A stretch of 64,000 bases of DNA from an uncultured bacterium (GCA_937951485.1 CALEDJ010000016.1:1-64000); one strand, 5' to 3'. Positions 35,672 through 45,742 are shown, counted from the first letter of the stretch. The notes: generated from the sequence alone by a model not told the origin. Translations and numbers: made by a program.

Positions 35672-36610
35672 GTGAATATCGCACGTCAGATAGGTGAACA
35701 CCGGCCTGTGGTGGTTTTGATTGTCCTGGTGGCATTGTCTCTTGCGTCACTGATCACGGGTGCGGAGGCCACATTCATCCATGTCGCCATCAAGCGCGCC
35801 GTATCACTCACCGTTTATCCCTTCCTCAAGGTCAAACATAGTGTTGAAAAAGCGGCGGACTATACATTCAACCTGGTGTTTAACTACGATGCAGTGCACC
35901 GGGAAAACGCCGCGCTGCGACAGAACGTGGCCACGCTGAAAGCAGCGGTAAGCCGCCGCGCAGAACTGCATGATGAGAACCGACGTCTGCGGCAGATGAT
36001 GGATTTCATGCGCAGTCAGCCGCGTCTGACGCTGGAACCTGCGGCGGTGATTGAGAGTTACAAGGGCATGTTGCGCATTGACCGGGGCTCGTTGCACGGT
36101 ATCCGTGAGTCCATGGCGGTGGTGACGGAAGACGGGGTGGTGGGTGTTGTGATCGAAGTAGATGCGGTCTCGGCGGTGGTGGCGACCTTGCACCATCCGG
36201 AATGCAAGATCGGCGCGATGGTGATGCGTAACCGGCTGCGGGCTTATGACGGCGTCATCCACGCCAGTGGCAGTGACCTCAGTCGCATCTGCACCATGGA
36301 CTACATTGACATGAAAAACGACGTGCGGGTCGGCGACATGGTTGTGGCCAGTCCGGAGAGCCTTTTCCCCAGCGGATATCCCATTGGCGTGGTCAGTGCG
36401 CCGCCGCATGAGAGTGGGTCGCTTTGGAAAACAGCGGAAATTGCGCCGGCAGTGGATCCCTATCGCCTGGACGCAGTGTTTGTTGTTCGGCAGGCGATGC
36501 CGGAGCCGGAAGAGTTGGCAGCGCCGCCGGGGCCGGTCGCTGCGCGGTCGCCTTCCAAGGCGCCGGAACTGCCCGATAACCGGCCGATACAGGAACGCTA
36601 CGCGCCATGA
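35672..36610 (+). CDS. mreC: Rod shape-determining protein MreC
   Basis: 312 residues from the GTG at 35672. One N-terminal membrane helix (about residues 12-30), a coiled coil (about 55-100, ENAALRQNVATLKAA then ENRRLRQMM), and a beta-rich periplasmic domain with IDRGSLHGIRESMAVVTEDG and VGDMVVASPE. The C-terminal Pro-rich tail is typical. MreC links MreB to the cell-wall enzymes RodA and PBP2. Confidence 0.93.
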   Translation: MNIARQIGEHRPVVVLIVLVALSLASLITGAEATFIHVAIKRAVSLTVYPFLKVKHSVEKAADYTFNLVFNYDAVHRENAALRQNVATLKAAVSRRAELHDENRRLRQMMDFMRSQPRLTLEPAAVIESYKGMLRIDRGSLHGIRESMAVVTEDGVVGVVIEVDAVSAVVATLHHPECKIGAMVMRNRLRAYDGVIHASGSDLSRICTMDYIDMKNDVRVGDMVVASPESLFPSGYPIGVVSAPPHESGSLWKTAEIAPAVDPYRLDAVFVVRQAMPEPEELAAPPGPVAARSPSKAPELPDNRPIQERYAP

Positions 36611-36629
36611 CGAAGGACAGGAGTATTTG

Positions 36630-37136
36630 ATGACCAGAAATATGGTGTGGTTTGTGGTCACAATGGCGGCCGCGTTGCTGCAAACCACATGGCCGGATAT
36701 GCTGAAGGTGCAGGGGGTCATTCCGGACCTGGTGCTGTTGCTCGTAGTCTATTTCGCGATTGCGGAGGGCGAGGAACGCGCCATGTTTACCGCTCTGATC
36801 GGCGGTGTCTACCAGGATGTGGCAAGCAACGCCGTGCTGGGGCATCATGTGATTTGCCTTGTGATTACGGGGTACCTTGCCGGTCGGATTTCGACGCGCT
36901 TGGTCACGGAACATCCTGCGGTGAAAGCGGGGCTGGTGCTCTGCGCCGGGGTGCTGCACGGCATTTTATATGTATTCATTCAATTTGTGCAGCAACCGGC
37001 CTCAGGCGCGGTCTATCCTATAATAAATTCCGTAATTCCGGGCGCATTCTATTCAGCGCTGGTTACGCCGCTGTTCTTCCCGCTGCTCGCGTGGATATTC
37101 CACCGCAGGCGGCTGGCGGTGCAGGAAGGGACTTGA
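36630..37136 (+). CDS. mreD: Rod shape-determining protein MreD
   Basis: 168 residues from the ATG at 36630, with AGGACAGGAG at 36614-36623; the longer open frame inside mreC is not used. It has about five membrane helices, with the family pattern IPDLVLLLVVYFAI in the second and FTALIGGVYQDVASN in the third. It is the integral-membrane partner of MreC in the elongasome. The mrdA gene begins four bases after its stop. Confidence 0.9.
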   Translation: MTRNMVWFVVTMAAALLQTTWPDMLKVQGVIPDLVLLLVVYFAIAEGEERAMFTALIGGVYQDVASNAVLGHHVICLVITGYLAGRISTRLVTEHPAVKAGLVLCAGVLHGILYVFIQFVQQPASGAVYPIINSVIPGAFYSALVTPLFFPLLAWIFHRRRLAVQEGT

Positions 37137-37139
37137 CAG

Positions 37140-39086
37140 ATGACCGGTATGCGAAAACCCCAGCGCTATGAGGGCGTCGAACGGCGGGTGCAGTTCGCCG
37201 CGATCGTTCTCGCGGCATCTTTTTTGGTGTTGTGCGCACAATTGTGGAACTTGCAGGTGGTGAGCCAAAGCCGCTTTCAGGCCATGGCGGAGGATAACCG
37301 GGTCTGGCCGAAACGCCTGAAAGCGGACCGGGGCGTCATATACGGACGTGGTAACGTGGTGCTGGCGGACAATCGCGCCAGTACGGACATCGTGTTTGTG
37401 CCCGGAGAGTGCCCCAAAGATCGAAGGGAAGAAGTAGTCGCGACATTGACCCGATTGCTGGGGGTGTCGCGTGAAGAACTTGACGCAAAGATAGAGGCGC
37501 ATCGCCGAGAACCGTTCACACAGATTCTGGTAAAACGCGATGTGACCAAGGCCGACCGAATCCGCGTTGAAGAGCACTCCTACATGCTCCCCGGCGTGCT
37601 CAGCGTCGCCCATCCGCAAAGGAGATACCTGTATGGCAAGACCGCCGGGCAGATTTTGGGGTACCTGGGCGAGATTGGTCCCGAAGAATTGAAGACCTGG
37701 ACCGGCTATTACATGGGGGACCTTATCGGTCGGGACGGCCTGGAAATGATGTACGAGGATTTGCTGCGAGGCCGTGACGGCCATATGCTGGTCACCAAGT
37801 ACGCTTCCGGGCGTCCCCAATTGCGGACGGATAAGCGGGGGGTGCCCTACATCGCCCAGCGCGACAGCCGGGGCAATATCCTGGTCGAGGAAGGCCGACG
37901 CCAGGAACCGTTGCCCGGCAATCCGCTGTATCTGACCCTGGATATCGCGCTGCAGGAAAAATGCGAGGCGCTGCTTGCCGGAGAACAAGGCGCAATCGTC
38001 GTGCTGGAGGCCGATACGGGGGCAGTGCTGGCGCTTGCGAGCAGCCCGGGTTATGATCCCAGTGTGTTTGTAAATCGTGGGCACCGCAATGAACGTCTGG
38101 AACTGCTGAGCAACGCCAAACCCAACCGGATGCTGAACCGGTGTTTTCGGGAAAACTATCCGCCGGGTTCCCTTTATAAAGTCGTATTGGCCGCCGCTGC
38201 GCTCGAAGAAGGCGTCATCACGCCGGAAACCACTTTTTTCTGTCCCGGTCATTATCAGATCAACAATCAGGGACGGCGCTGGGCGTGTTGGCGCAAGGGT
38301 GGCCATGGCAACATGAACGTGGTGGAAGCGCTGGCTTTTTCATGCGACGTGTTCTTCTACAATGTGGGGATGAGACTCGGTGTGGATAAGATTTCCGAGT
38401 GGAGCAGAAAGATGGGCCTGGGCGAAAAAACCGGGATTGATCTCCCCGGCGAAGTTGCCGGGCTGATTCCGGACAGGGAATGGAAGGCCCAACTTTTTGC
38501 GGACAGGCCGGTCTGGGAACGCAACTGGTATCCGGGCGAAACGGTGAATCTCAGTATCGGCCAGGGCAGTTGCAGCACGACACCCCTGCAGAACGCCGTT
38601 ATGATGGCCTGCATAATCAACGGCGGCCACAGGGTGCGCCCGCATCTGAACCGCTTGGCCGACCCCATGCGCTCAGAACGACTCTTCAGTGACAGGACTT
38701 ACGAAACGGTGGTGAAAGGACTCCGCATGTGCGTTGAAAAAGGGCCACCTGCACCCACCGGCACGGGATATCGCGCCCAGGTTCCAGGCATGACGGTGCT
38801 GGGAAAGACAGGCACTGCCCAGATCATGTCGCTCGCACATCACGCGCAATTCAAGAGTGAAGAAGATATTCCCTATGCAATGCGGGACCATGCCTGGTTC
38901 GTCGCGGGGGTATTGGATCGCGAACCTCGTATCGCTATCTGCATACTCATTGAACACGGCCACCACGGCGGCGCGGTCGCTTCTCCATATGCAAAAGAAA
39001 TTATTGAGTTTTTCTATGCACATAATGAACAATTCCAGCGGGAGGACGCCGGATTGGATACTATCGCCAGGAGGGGAGAACACTGA
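37140..39086 (+). CDS. mrdA: Penicillin-binding protein 2 (peptidoglycan transpeptidase)
   Basis: 648 residues. One N-terminal helix (about 19-38), a PBP dimerisation/pedestal domain (about 55-240), and a transpeptidase domain with the active-site SLYK in NYPPGSLYKVVLAAAALE (Ser about 343), the SxN-equivalent SCD in FSCDVFFYN, and the KTG triad in LGKTGTAQ (about 560). It cross-links peptidoglycan during side-wall growth and is normally controlled by beta-lactams. It overlaps mrdB by one base (TGATG). Confidence 0.95.
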   Translation: MTGMRKPQRYEGVERRVQFAAIVLAASFLVLCAQLWNLQVVSQSRFQAMAEDNRVWPKRLKADRGVIYGRGNVVLADNRASTDIVFVPGECPKDRREEVVATLTRLLGVSREELDAKIEAHRREPFTQILVKRDVTKADRIRVEEHSYMLPGVLSVAHPQRRYLYGKTAGQILGYLGEIGPEELKTWTGYYMGDLIGRDGLEMMYEDLLRGRDGHMLVTKYASGRPQLRTDKRGVPYIAQRDSRGNILVEEGRRQEPLPGNPLYLTLDIALQEKCEALLAGEQGAIVVLEADTGAVLALASSPGYDPSVFVNRGHRNERLELLSNAKPNRMLNRCFRENYPPGSLYKVVLAAAALEEGVITPETTFFCPGHYQINNQGRRWACWRKGGHGNMNVVEALAFSCDVFFYNVGMRLGVDKISEWSRKMGLGEKTGIDLPGEVAGLIPDREWKAQLFADRPVWERNWYPGETVNLSIGQGSCSTTPLQNAVMMACIINGGHRVRPHLNRLADPMRSERLFSDRTYETVVKGLRMCVEKGPPAPTGTGYRAQVPGMTVLGKTGTAQIMSLAHHAQFKSEEDIPYAMRDHAWFVAGVLDREPRIAICILIEHGHHGGAVASPYAKEIIEFFYAHNEQFQREDAGLDTIARRGEH

Positions 39087-40321
39087 TGACCGGCCGTACG
39101 ATGCTGTTTGACATCGAAGACGCATCGGTGCGCATTTTCAACTGGCGCAACCTGCGGCATATTGACTGGTTTCTCCCGCTTGTTGTCATTATCCTAGCTG
39201 TTATCGGCTGGGCGACGATGTACAGCGCTGTACGCAGCAGCGACATTATCTATTTTCGCCGGCAGATCATATTTTTCTTCCTGGGCGCGGCGATTGCGTT
39301 GACCATCGCCTGCATTGATTACCGGGTCCTGGTCTCACTGGCTCCGGTGATGTATGTCGGTTCGGTTCTGTTGCTTTTGGCCGTACTTTTCATGGGGACG
39401 CGCGTAAAGGGGAGCGAGCGCTGGCTGGTGATGGGTCCGTTCCGGGTGCAGCCTTCTGAAATAACCAAGTTGGTGGTGGTTTTCTCGCTTACATGGTATC
39501 TGGTCGCCATCGGCGATCGTGTACGCAAGTTGCCGTATTTTCTGTTGGCGTTCGTGATCACGGGCGTGCCCATCCTGTTGATCCTGGCACAGCCCAACTT
39601 GGGGACGGCGCTCAGCCTCGCCCCCCTGACCCTGGCAATGCTGTTTGTAGCAGGCTGCCGCATACGCCATCTGGCGGTGATTTTTCTCCTGGGCGTTTCA
39701 GGTATGCCGCTGCTTTGGTGGCAGATGAAGGATTTTGATCCGGAACTCGACCGACCACAGTTGGCGACATCGTCGGAAAGTGCGGCGGAAAGCACGGCAC
39801 CCCGCCGTTCGCTTTTCGAATTGCGTTACCACCAGAAAAAGCGCATCTATACCTTCCTGCATCCGGAAACCGACATTCGCGACAGCGGCTGGCACACGTA
39901 TCAAAGCAGGATCACCATTGGCAGCGGCGGCATATCCGGCAAGGGATACCTTCAGGGGACGCAAACACGCCTGAACTATCTGCCGGAACATCGCACAGAT
40001 TTTATTTTCTCATTGCTTGCCGAAGAACGCGGATTTGTGGGCGCGGTGGTGCTGCTTGGTCTATTTGCCTCCTTGCTCCTGCGAGGCTTGATGTATGCGC
40101 GGGACTGCCCCGAGATGAGCGGCACCCTGCTTGCGACCGGCGTGGTGACCATTCTCGCTTTTCACGTCTTTGTCAACATCGCCATTACAACGGGGTTGAT
40201 GCCGGTGACGGGGCTTCCTCTTCCCTTTTTGAGTTATGGCGGGTCTTTCTACATGACGACCATGACGTGCATCGGAGTGCTCCTCAGCATCCCAATCCGC
40301 CGTGGCATGTTTATCAGCTAG
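39086..40321 (+). CDS. mrdB: Rod shape-determining SEDS glycosyltransferase RodA
   Basis: 411 residues, ATG at 39086. About ten membrane helices; SEDS landmarks include GSERWLVMGPFRVQPSEITK (about residue 110), LAQPNLGTALSL (about 170), and the late LPEHRTDFIFSLLAEERGF (about 300) and GLPLPFLSYGGS (about 380). It polymerises glycan strands together with PBP2. The SEDS family is usually about 370-400 residues; a loop around 215-265 (LDRPQLATSSESAAES) is longer than normal. Confidence 0.95.
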   Translation: MTGRTMLFDIEDASVRIFNWRNLRHIDWFLPLVVIILAVIGWATMYSAVRSSDIIYFRRQIIFFFLGAAIALTIACIDYRVLVSLAPVMYVGSVLLLLAVLFMGTRVKGSERWLVMGPFRVQPSEITKLVVVFSLTWYLVAIGDRVRKLPYFLLAFVITGVPILLILAQPNLGTALSLAPLTLAMLFVAGCRIRHLAVIFLLGVSGMPLLWWQMKDFDPELDRPQLATSSESAAESTAPRRSLFELRYHQKKRIYTFLHPETDIRDSGWHTYQSRITIGSGGISGKGYLQGTQTRLNYLPEHRTDFIFSLLAEERGFVGAVVLLGLFASLLLRGLMYARDCPEMSGTLLATGVVTILAFHVFVNIAITTGLMPVTGLPLPFLSYGGSFYMTTMTCIGVLLSIPIRRGMFIS

Positions 40322-40334
40322 GCAAGTGTCGGCG

Positions 40335-40366
40335 CTTTTCTTTATGGAATGCGTCCGTAAGAAAAG
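40335..40366 (+). other. Hairpin in the leader of rng
   Basis: CTTTTCTTTATGGA (40335-40348) pairs with TCCGTAAGAAAAG (40354-40366) around ATGCG, with one bulged base and one wobble. It lies 14 bp after the mrdB stop and 19 bp before the rng start. Leader hairpins of RNase E genes can be autoregulatory; whether this one is cannot be told. Confidence 0.6.
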
Positions 40367-40384
40367 AGAACAACGAGAACGTAT

Positions 40385-41911
40385 ATGAAAGAATTCATCA
40401 TTAATGCCAGTCCGCTGGAAACGCGCATCGCGCTGTTTGAGGACAAACGCCTGACGGAGTTGCTTATCGAACGTCAGGAGAGCCCCAGTATTGTTGGCAA
40501 CATTTACAAAGGAAGAGTTGACTCCGTTGTCCCTGGAATGCAGGCGGCATTTATTGACATCGGGTTTGAAAAAAACGGTTTCCTCTATGTCTCCGATATT
40601 GCCGGCGCGGAAGGTACGGGCGACATCGAACTGGAAGACGGAGTTCCCCGCGCGAAAACCCGCGCCAAGCGCGCCCGCCAGCAGCCCATCGAAACCATGC
40701 TCAAGAAAAACCAGTTTATCATGGTGCAGGTGATCAAGGACCGCATCGGGAACAAAGGGGCGCGGCTCAGCAATTATATTACTATTCCCGGACGTTTCGT
40801 GGTGCTGATGCCCACTGTCTCCACGCTGGGTGTTTCGCGGAAAATCGAATCGGACAAGGAGCGCGATCGGCTCAAACGCATCTTACAGCAGGTGCGTCCG
40901 CAGGGCATGGGTCTGATCACGCGCACGGCGGGCGAAGGACGGAGCAAGGCCGATTTCCAGAATGACGTGCGCTATCTCACGCGTGTCTGGGATCGCGCCA
41001 AGCAGAAATTTGAAACGATGAAAGGCCCCGGCCTGATCCGGGAAGATCTGAGCGCTGTGCTTCGCGCCGTGCGCGATCAGTTCACCGCCGATTTCGAGCG
41101 CCTGCTCATTGACAGCCAGACCGAATACGATCGCATCCTCAGTTTTCTTGAGAACCTGGCGCCGCAACTCAAGCGTCGCGTTAAACTGTACCGGGGAAAA
41201 ATGCCGATATTCGAAAAAATGGGCATTGAAGATGAAATTGAAAAAGCGCTGCGCCGCAAGGTGCCCTTGAAGAGCGGCGGTCATATTTGCATTGATCAAA
41301 CCGAGGCGGTCATCGCCATTGATGTAAACACCGGAAAATTCACCGGCAAGAAGCAACTCGAGGATACGGTGTTTCAGACCAACATGGAGGCGGCGGAAGA
41401 AATTGCGCGGCAGGTGCGCCTGCGCGACCTTGGCGGCATCATTGTCATTGATTTTATAGACATGCAGTATGAGCAGAACCGCCGAAAACTGCTTCGGCAT
41501 TTTTCCGAAGCGTTGAAGAAAGACCGGGCCAAAATCACCATCTCCGAAATCAATGAACTCGGCATGATTGAAATGACGCGCAAACGCGTCAAGCACAATC
41601 TGGTCAAGGCCCTTTCGCAACCATGCCCTTATTGCGAGGGCTGCGGGCTGGTGCGGTCGGTGACCACGGTCACCTTCGATGTAATCCGACGTCTCCAGGG
41701 AATGTTCTGCCAGAGCAAGGAAAAGCATGTTGTGCTCCAGGTGCATCCCGATGTGGCGCGCCGCCTGCGCTCGGAGCACAAGGAATTGCTTGACAGCATC
41801 GCAAAGAGTTTTGATCGCGAAGTGACCATTGAATCGGTATCAGATTTTCATATTCATGACGTGGCAATGCTGCGCGCGCGCACTCGCAAAGAAATCACAG
41901 CGGAAAGTTAA
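40385..41911 (+). CDS. rng: Ribonuclease E/G family protein
   Basis: 508 residues. An S1 RNA-binding domain (about residues 36-125, GNIYKGRVDSVVPGMQAAFI), the DNase I-like catalytic domain with VIAIDVNTGKFTGKK (about 310, catalytic Asp), IDFIDMQ (about 355, second Asp), and the zinc-link CPYCEGCGLV (about 416). Length and the absence of a long C-terminal scaffold tail fit RNase G rather than RNase E. It matures rRNA and decays mRNA. Its place directly after mrdB repeats the known mre-rng linkage of proteobacteria. Confidence 0.93.
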   Translation: MKEFIINASPLETRIALFEDKRLTELLIERQESPSIVGNIYKGRVDSVVPGMQAAFIDIGFEKNGFLYVSDIAGAEGTGDIELEDGVPRAKTRAKRARQQPIETMLKKNQFIMVQVIKDRIGNKGARLSNYITIPGRFVVLMPTVSTLGVSRKIESDKERDRLKRILQQVRPQGMGLITRTAGEGRSKADFQNDVRYLTRVWDRAKQKFETMKGPGLIREDLSAVLRAVRDQFTADFERLLIDSQTEYDRILSFLENLAPQLKRRVKLYRGKMPIFEKMGIEDEIEKALRRKVPLKSGGHICIDQTEAVIAIDVNTGKFTGKKQLEDTVFQTNMEAAEEIARQVRLRDLGGIIVIDFIDMQYEQNRRKLLRHFSEALKKDRAKITISEINELGMIEMTRKRVKHNLVKALSQPCPYCEGCGLVRSVTTVTFDVIRRLQGMFCQSKEKHVVLQVHPDVARRLRSEHKELLDSIAKSFDREVTIESVSDFHIHDVAMLRARTRKEITAES

Positions 41912-41923
41912 GAGGAGAGGAGC

Positions 41924-42919
41924 GTGATTGTCGAGACGTTTTCAGAGGAGGGGCTTGTTTCACACGATGGAGAACTCTATCTCCCCGTGCGCTTGGAGGC
42001 CATCCGTGTAAATACCACACTGGACTTCGACTTGTATTTCCGCCCAAGCCCCGCCCAGCCGCTGGTGCTGTATTGCGAGCGCAGCGTTCCTTTCACGGAG
42101 GAAACACGAGACCGCCTTAAGAACACGCCGGTGGAGTGCTTCTATATACACCAGGATTCCAAGCGTCAATACAACCGGTATCTTGACGAACACCTGGAAG
42201 ATATTCTCCACGATCCTGGCCTGGATGTGCGAAAAAAGGCGGAAATTCTCTATGATTCTGCATTGGCGACGGTGGAACTAATCCTCTTGGAGCCACCGTC
42301 AAAGGAAAGCATCGAGCGCGGAAAGACTGTAGCCCGCCATACAGTGGATTTCATGAATGCGCAGGATTTTCCGCTGGAGCATCTGCTGCGTCACATCTCC
42401 TGCGACTATTATCTCTATAGTCACAGCGTAAATGTGATGGCGTACAGCATCGCTTTGGCCAGGCGCGCCGGGCACCACGACGCCGCTTCTCTGCGCGAGG
42501 TGGCCAATGGCGCACTCCTGCATGATATCGGGATGGGCATGGTCGGTCCGGAACTCTGCCGAAAAGAGGGCGCACTCACACCGCAGGAATGGAACCAGAT
42601 AAAGACGCACCCCAGCAAGGGATATCAGGTATTGCTTGAGATTGGCAACCTCGGCGAAATCGCACTGGACATCGTCATGCATCATCATGAGCGGCTGGAT
42701 GGCAGCGGTTACCCTGACCACTTGCGCGGCGACGCGCTTTCCCACTTTGTGTGCATCGTCGCCATCGCGGACATTTTCGATGCGCTGACCACCGACCGGC
42801 CCTATCAGCCGCGACGCAAAACATTTCCCGCGCTCAGCCTGATGCAACGGGAAATGCCCCGGCAGATTGACATGACCTTGTTCCGGTCGTTTGTGGAGAT
42901 CATGGGCGGCACGCTGTGA
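41924..42919 (+). CDS. HD-GYP domain protein (putative cyclic di-GMP phosphodiesterase)
   Basis: 331 residues from the GTG at 41924, with GAGAGGAG upstream. Residues about 1-120 form an uncharacterised N-terminal domain; the HD-GYP domain follows with HSVNVM (about 168), LLHDIGMG (about 193), HHHERLDGSGYP (about 247-258) and DIFDALTTDRPY (about 285). All metal-ligand positions and GYP-type motif (GSGYP) are kept, so it should be active. It starts 12 bp after rng and probably belongs to the same transcript. The GGDEF protein at 22286 is a possible source of its substrate. Confidence 0.9.
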   Translation: MIVETFSEEGLVSHDGELYLPVRLEAIRVNTTLDFDLYFRPSPAQPLVLYCERSVPFTEETRDRLKNTPVECFYIHQDSKRQYNRYLDEHLEDILHDPGLDVRKKAEILYDSALATVELILLEPPSKESIERGKTVARHTVDFMNAQDFPLEHLLRHISCDYYLYSHSVNVMAYSIALARRAGHHDAASLREVANGALLHDIGMGMVGPELCRKEGALTPQEWNQIKTHPSKGYQVLLEIGNLGEIALDIVMHHHERLDGSGYPDHLRGDALSHFVCIVAIADIFDALTTDRPYQPRRKTFPALSLMQREMPRQIDMTLFRSFVEIMGGTL

Positions 42920-42992
42920 ATCAGGAACGGCTTGTGACCATGCTGATTTGAGAAGTATCATCCGAAACAATCGCAGATCGGAGGGCTTGACA

Positions 42993-44132
42993 ATGTTCCG
43001 GTTCCGCAGTTTTCTCATGAGTGCGACCATTTTTGCTGTCTGCATGCTGCTGTGCGGATGTCTGCCGGCGGCCCGTTTCACCGCTGACAGGACGTCCGGC
43101 AACGCCCCCCTGACGGTCGCCTTCACCGACAACAGCGCCACCATGTCCCTGCTCCAGATCAACATGTCCGCCCTTTGCCCCATCCGCACTTGGGACTGGG
43201 ACTTTGGCGACGGCGGCGGCAGTACGGACAGACATCCCGTTCACGTGTACACGCGGCCAGGAACCTATTCTGTATCCTTGACGGTGAGCAATCTGTTCTG
43301 GCGGGCGACAACCACGAAGCAACGTTTCATCACGGTGGGATTGGTCAGCCCAACGGCCGCGTTTTCAGCGGATCAGACGAGCGGGACCGTCCCATTCACC
43401 GTTGCCTTCACCGACCAGTCAACCCCGGGAAGTTATCCCATTACGTCCTGGCAATGGGATTTCGGCGATGGCGGCGGCAGCGCCGAGGCCAATCCCGTTC
43501 ATGTCTATGAAACGGATGGGGTTTATTCCGTGTCATTGACGGTCAGTGGTCCCGGCGGCAGCCATACCCTCTCCAAGCACAACTTCATCACTGTCGGCCT
43601 GGCGGGCCCCACCGCGCGTTTCACCGCCGACAAGACGCAGGGGCCAATGCCGCTCACCGTGCGCTTCTCGGACCTCTCTATTCCCGGTGCGGCGCCTGTC
43701 ACCGCCTGGCTGTGGGATTTCGGCGATGGCGCCACGAGCACCGTCCAGCATCCCGTGCATACATACAACACCGTCGGCTCCTACGCCGTCAGTCTGCGCG
43801 TCACCACCAGCCAAGGGTCGAATACCTTGACCAGGCAAAGTTACATTCTGGTACAGCAGCAGGTCTTTCCGCCGATTGCGGATTTCACTGCCGCACCGGT
43901 GGCAGGCAATGCCCCCCTCACCGTCACCTTCACCGACACCTCGACGCCCGGCACCGCCCCCATCACACAATGGGCATGGGAATTCGGCGACGGGTCCTTG
44001 CATTCCGCGCAGAATCCTACCCATACGTACAACCTCCCGGGAACCTATACGGTGTCCCTGAAGGTCACCACCACCATCGGTACTGACACAAAAACCGCCA
44101 CAGACCTTATCCGGGTTGCCGCCCCATCGTGA
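42993..44132 (+). CDS. Lipoprotein with four PKD domains
   Basis: 379 residues from the ATG at 42993, with GGAGGG (42980-42985). The N-terminus MFRFRSFLMSATIFAVCMLL then CGCLPAA contains a lipobox-like LCGC, so it is likely a lipoprotein. Four PKD repeats follow (about residues 25-110, 110-200, 200-285, 290-375). Each has a variant of PLTVAFTD, then WDWDFGDG or WEFGDG, and YSVSLTVS near the end. PKD domains mediate protein or polysaccharide contact at the surface. The gene ends 35 bp before the convergent rimO gene. Confidence 0.88.
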   Translation: MFRFRSFLMSATIFAVCMLLCGCLPAARFTADRTSGNAPLTVAFTDNSATMSLLQINMSALCPIRTWDWDFGDGGGSTDRHPVHVYTRPGTYSVSLTVSNLFWRATTTKQRFITVGLVSPTAAFSADQTSGTVPFTVAFTDQSTPGSYPITSWQWDFGDGGGSAEANPVHVYETDGVYSVSLTVSGPGGSHTLSKHNFITVGLAGPTARFTADKTQGPMPLTVRFSDLSIPGAAPVTAWLWDFGDGATSTVQHPVHTYNTVGSYAVSLRVTTSQGSNTLTRQSYILVQQQVFPPIADFTAAPVAGNAPLTVTFTDTSTPGTAPITQWAWEFGDGSLHSAQNPTHTYNLPGTYTVSLKVTTTIGTDTKTATDLIRVAAPS

Positions 44133-44166
44133 GGCGCACGGGAAGTCGCTGATAACGGCTGTAAAG

Positions 44167-45528
44167 TCATTTCGTCGTTGTATCCGGGAGGGGGCGGGCG
44201 AAAGCGTCGTAGATATCCGCACCGGTGATTTGTACTGTGAGAAAAGCGCCGACAGACAACACGCTGTCGGTGTGCACATAGACGTATCCGTCAATTTCAG
44301 GGGCCTCGGCGGCGCTTCGCGCGCGCCATGCCTGTCGTTCGGCATCATATCCTTCGATCAGCACCTTCACTGTTGCGCCAATGCGTCGTTGCTGAAATTG
44401 CTCGGCGATGATTGCCTGGGTCTGCATTGCAGTGTTCCAGCGTTTCATAATGGTTGCCTGCCGGAGTTGCCGGGGAAACGACGCAGCGGGGGTGCCTTCC
44501 TCTCTGGAGAACGGGAAGACGCCGAGTCGCTCGAAGGCCAGCGCCCGCATGCCTTCGAGCATGCGCCGATGCGCTTGGGCGGATTCGCCGGGAAATCCCA
44601 CGAGCAGGGTCGTGCGCAGCACGATTCCCGGCACGGCGGCGCGAATGCGCGCCACCAGTTGCGGGATGTCCATCTCGTAAAAAGGCCGGCGCATCCGTCG
44701 CAGGATTTCAGGGTCCAGATGCTGGAGGGGCATGTCCAGGTAGGGAGTGATCTTGGGTTCCGAGGACATTGTCTCCAGGAGGGTGTCCGTGACACCTCCG
44801 GGATAGCAGTAGAGACACCGGACCCAAAAATCGCCTGGAAGGCGGCAGAGATCGCGCAGCAGTTGGGGAAGCAGATAACTGTTTTCCAGGTCGGCGCCAT
44901 AGGCAGCGATATCCTGGGCGATCAGGTTGATTTCCCTGGCGCCGCGCGCCAGCAGGCCGCGTGCTTCTTCCAGCAGGATATCCGGCGGCACGGAACGCAA
45001 CGGCCCTTTCATCATCGGGATGGCGCAAAACGCACACCGATGATTACAGCCATCCGCAATCCGGAGATAGGCATAAGGGACAGCCTCCAGCGGCATGCGC
45101 GGAAACGGCCTGTGTATGACGACCGACGGCTGACGTTCCGTGCGGTTGCGCTGTTCTTCGTATTTCTCGCCCAGAATCCATGCGGCCAGCGCCTCGATTT
45201 GGCCGACCCCTGTCGCAATGTCTATTTCGGGGAACTCATCCAAGAGTTCACGGGCATATCGCTGCGCAAGACAGCCCGCCGCGATGATGTGTCGGGGAAA
45301 GCCGGTTGCCCGCTTCTGTTCCGCCAAAGCCACCAGATGCTCCACGGATTGTCGCTTGGCGTCGCCGATAAACCCGCAGGTCATCGCCACCACCACATCC
45401 AGTGCAGGAGCAGGCGCCTCCAGGGAGAGCGCATGCACTGAGCAACCTGCCGCCGACAGCAGCCCCGCCAGATATTCGTTGTCCACGGTGTTCTTGTCGC
45501 AACCCAGGGTAAGAATGCCAACGCGCAT
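44167..45528 (-). CDS. rimO: Ribosomal protein S12 methylthiotransferase RimO
   Basis: 453 residues from the ATG at 45528 with AAGGG seven nt upstream on the minus strand. UPF0004 N-domain with LGCDKNTVDNEY, the RimO hallmark of the KNxVD type, then MTCGFI and AAGCLAQRY. The radical-SAM core is RIADGCNHRCAFCAIP (CxxxCxxC, about residue 145). A TRAM domain occupies the C-terminus (GATVKVLIEGYD). It adds a methylthio group to an Asp of S12. The closing DTDSV-like segment has the usual RimO length of about 440. Confidence 0.92.
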   Translation of the reverse strand: MRVGILTLGCDKNTVDNEYLAGLLSAAGCSVHALSLEAPAPALDVVVAMTCGFIGDAKRQSVEHLVALAEQKRATGFPRHIIAAGCLAQRYARELLDEFPEIDIATGVGQIEALAAWILGEKYEEQRNRTERQPSVVIHRPFPRMPLEAVPYAYLRIADGCNHRCAFCAIPMMKGPLRSVPPDILLEEARGLLARGAREINLIAQDIAAYGADLENSYLLPQLLRDLCRLPGDFWVRCLYCYPGGVTDTLLETMSSEPKITPYLDMPLQHLDPEILRRMRRPFYEMDIPQLVARIRAAVPGIVLRTTLLVGFPGESAQAHRRMLEGMRALAFERLGVFPFSREEGTPAASFPRQLRQATIMKRWNTAMQTQAIIAEQFQQRRIGATVKVLIEGYDAERQAWRARSAAEAPEIDGYVYVHTDSVLSVGAFLTVQITGADIYDAFARPLPDTTTK

Positions 45529-45742
45529 GGTATGCCCTTTTCTCGCTTTCACACCAGTGTAACCGAATCACGTGGTGTTTGGAACCGACACGCTGACCGG
45601 GACACGGCAGAATGGATGCTTCTCTTCAGTGGGAAAACAATCTCAGCGCATATTTCAGAGAATGGGAATACCGAAGCGCATGAAGCATGATTTGATAAAT
45701 GCCTGATTTGGAAACGGACAGAATCTCGCGGTAGTCTAAGAG

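Noticed and set aside
44116-45441. 441-codon plus-strand frame over rimO
   Set aside because: rimO on the minus strand has the radical-SAM and TRAM motifs; the plus-strand product has none.
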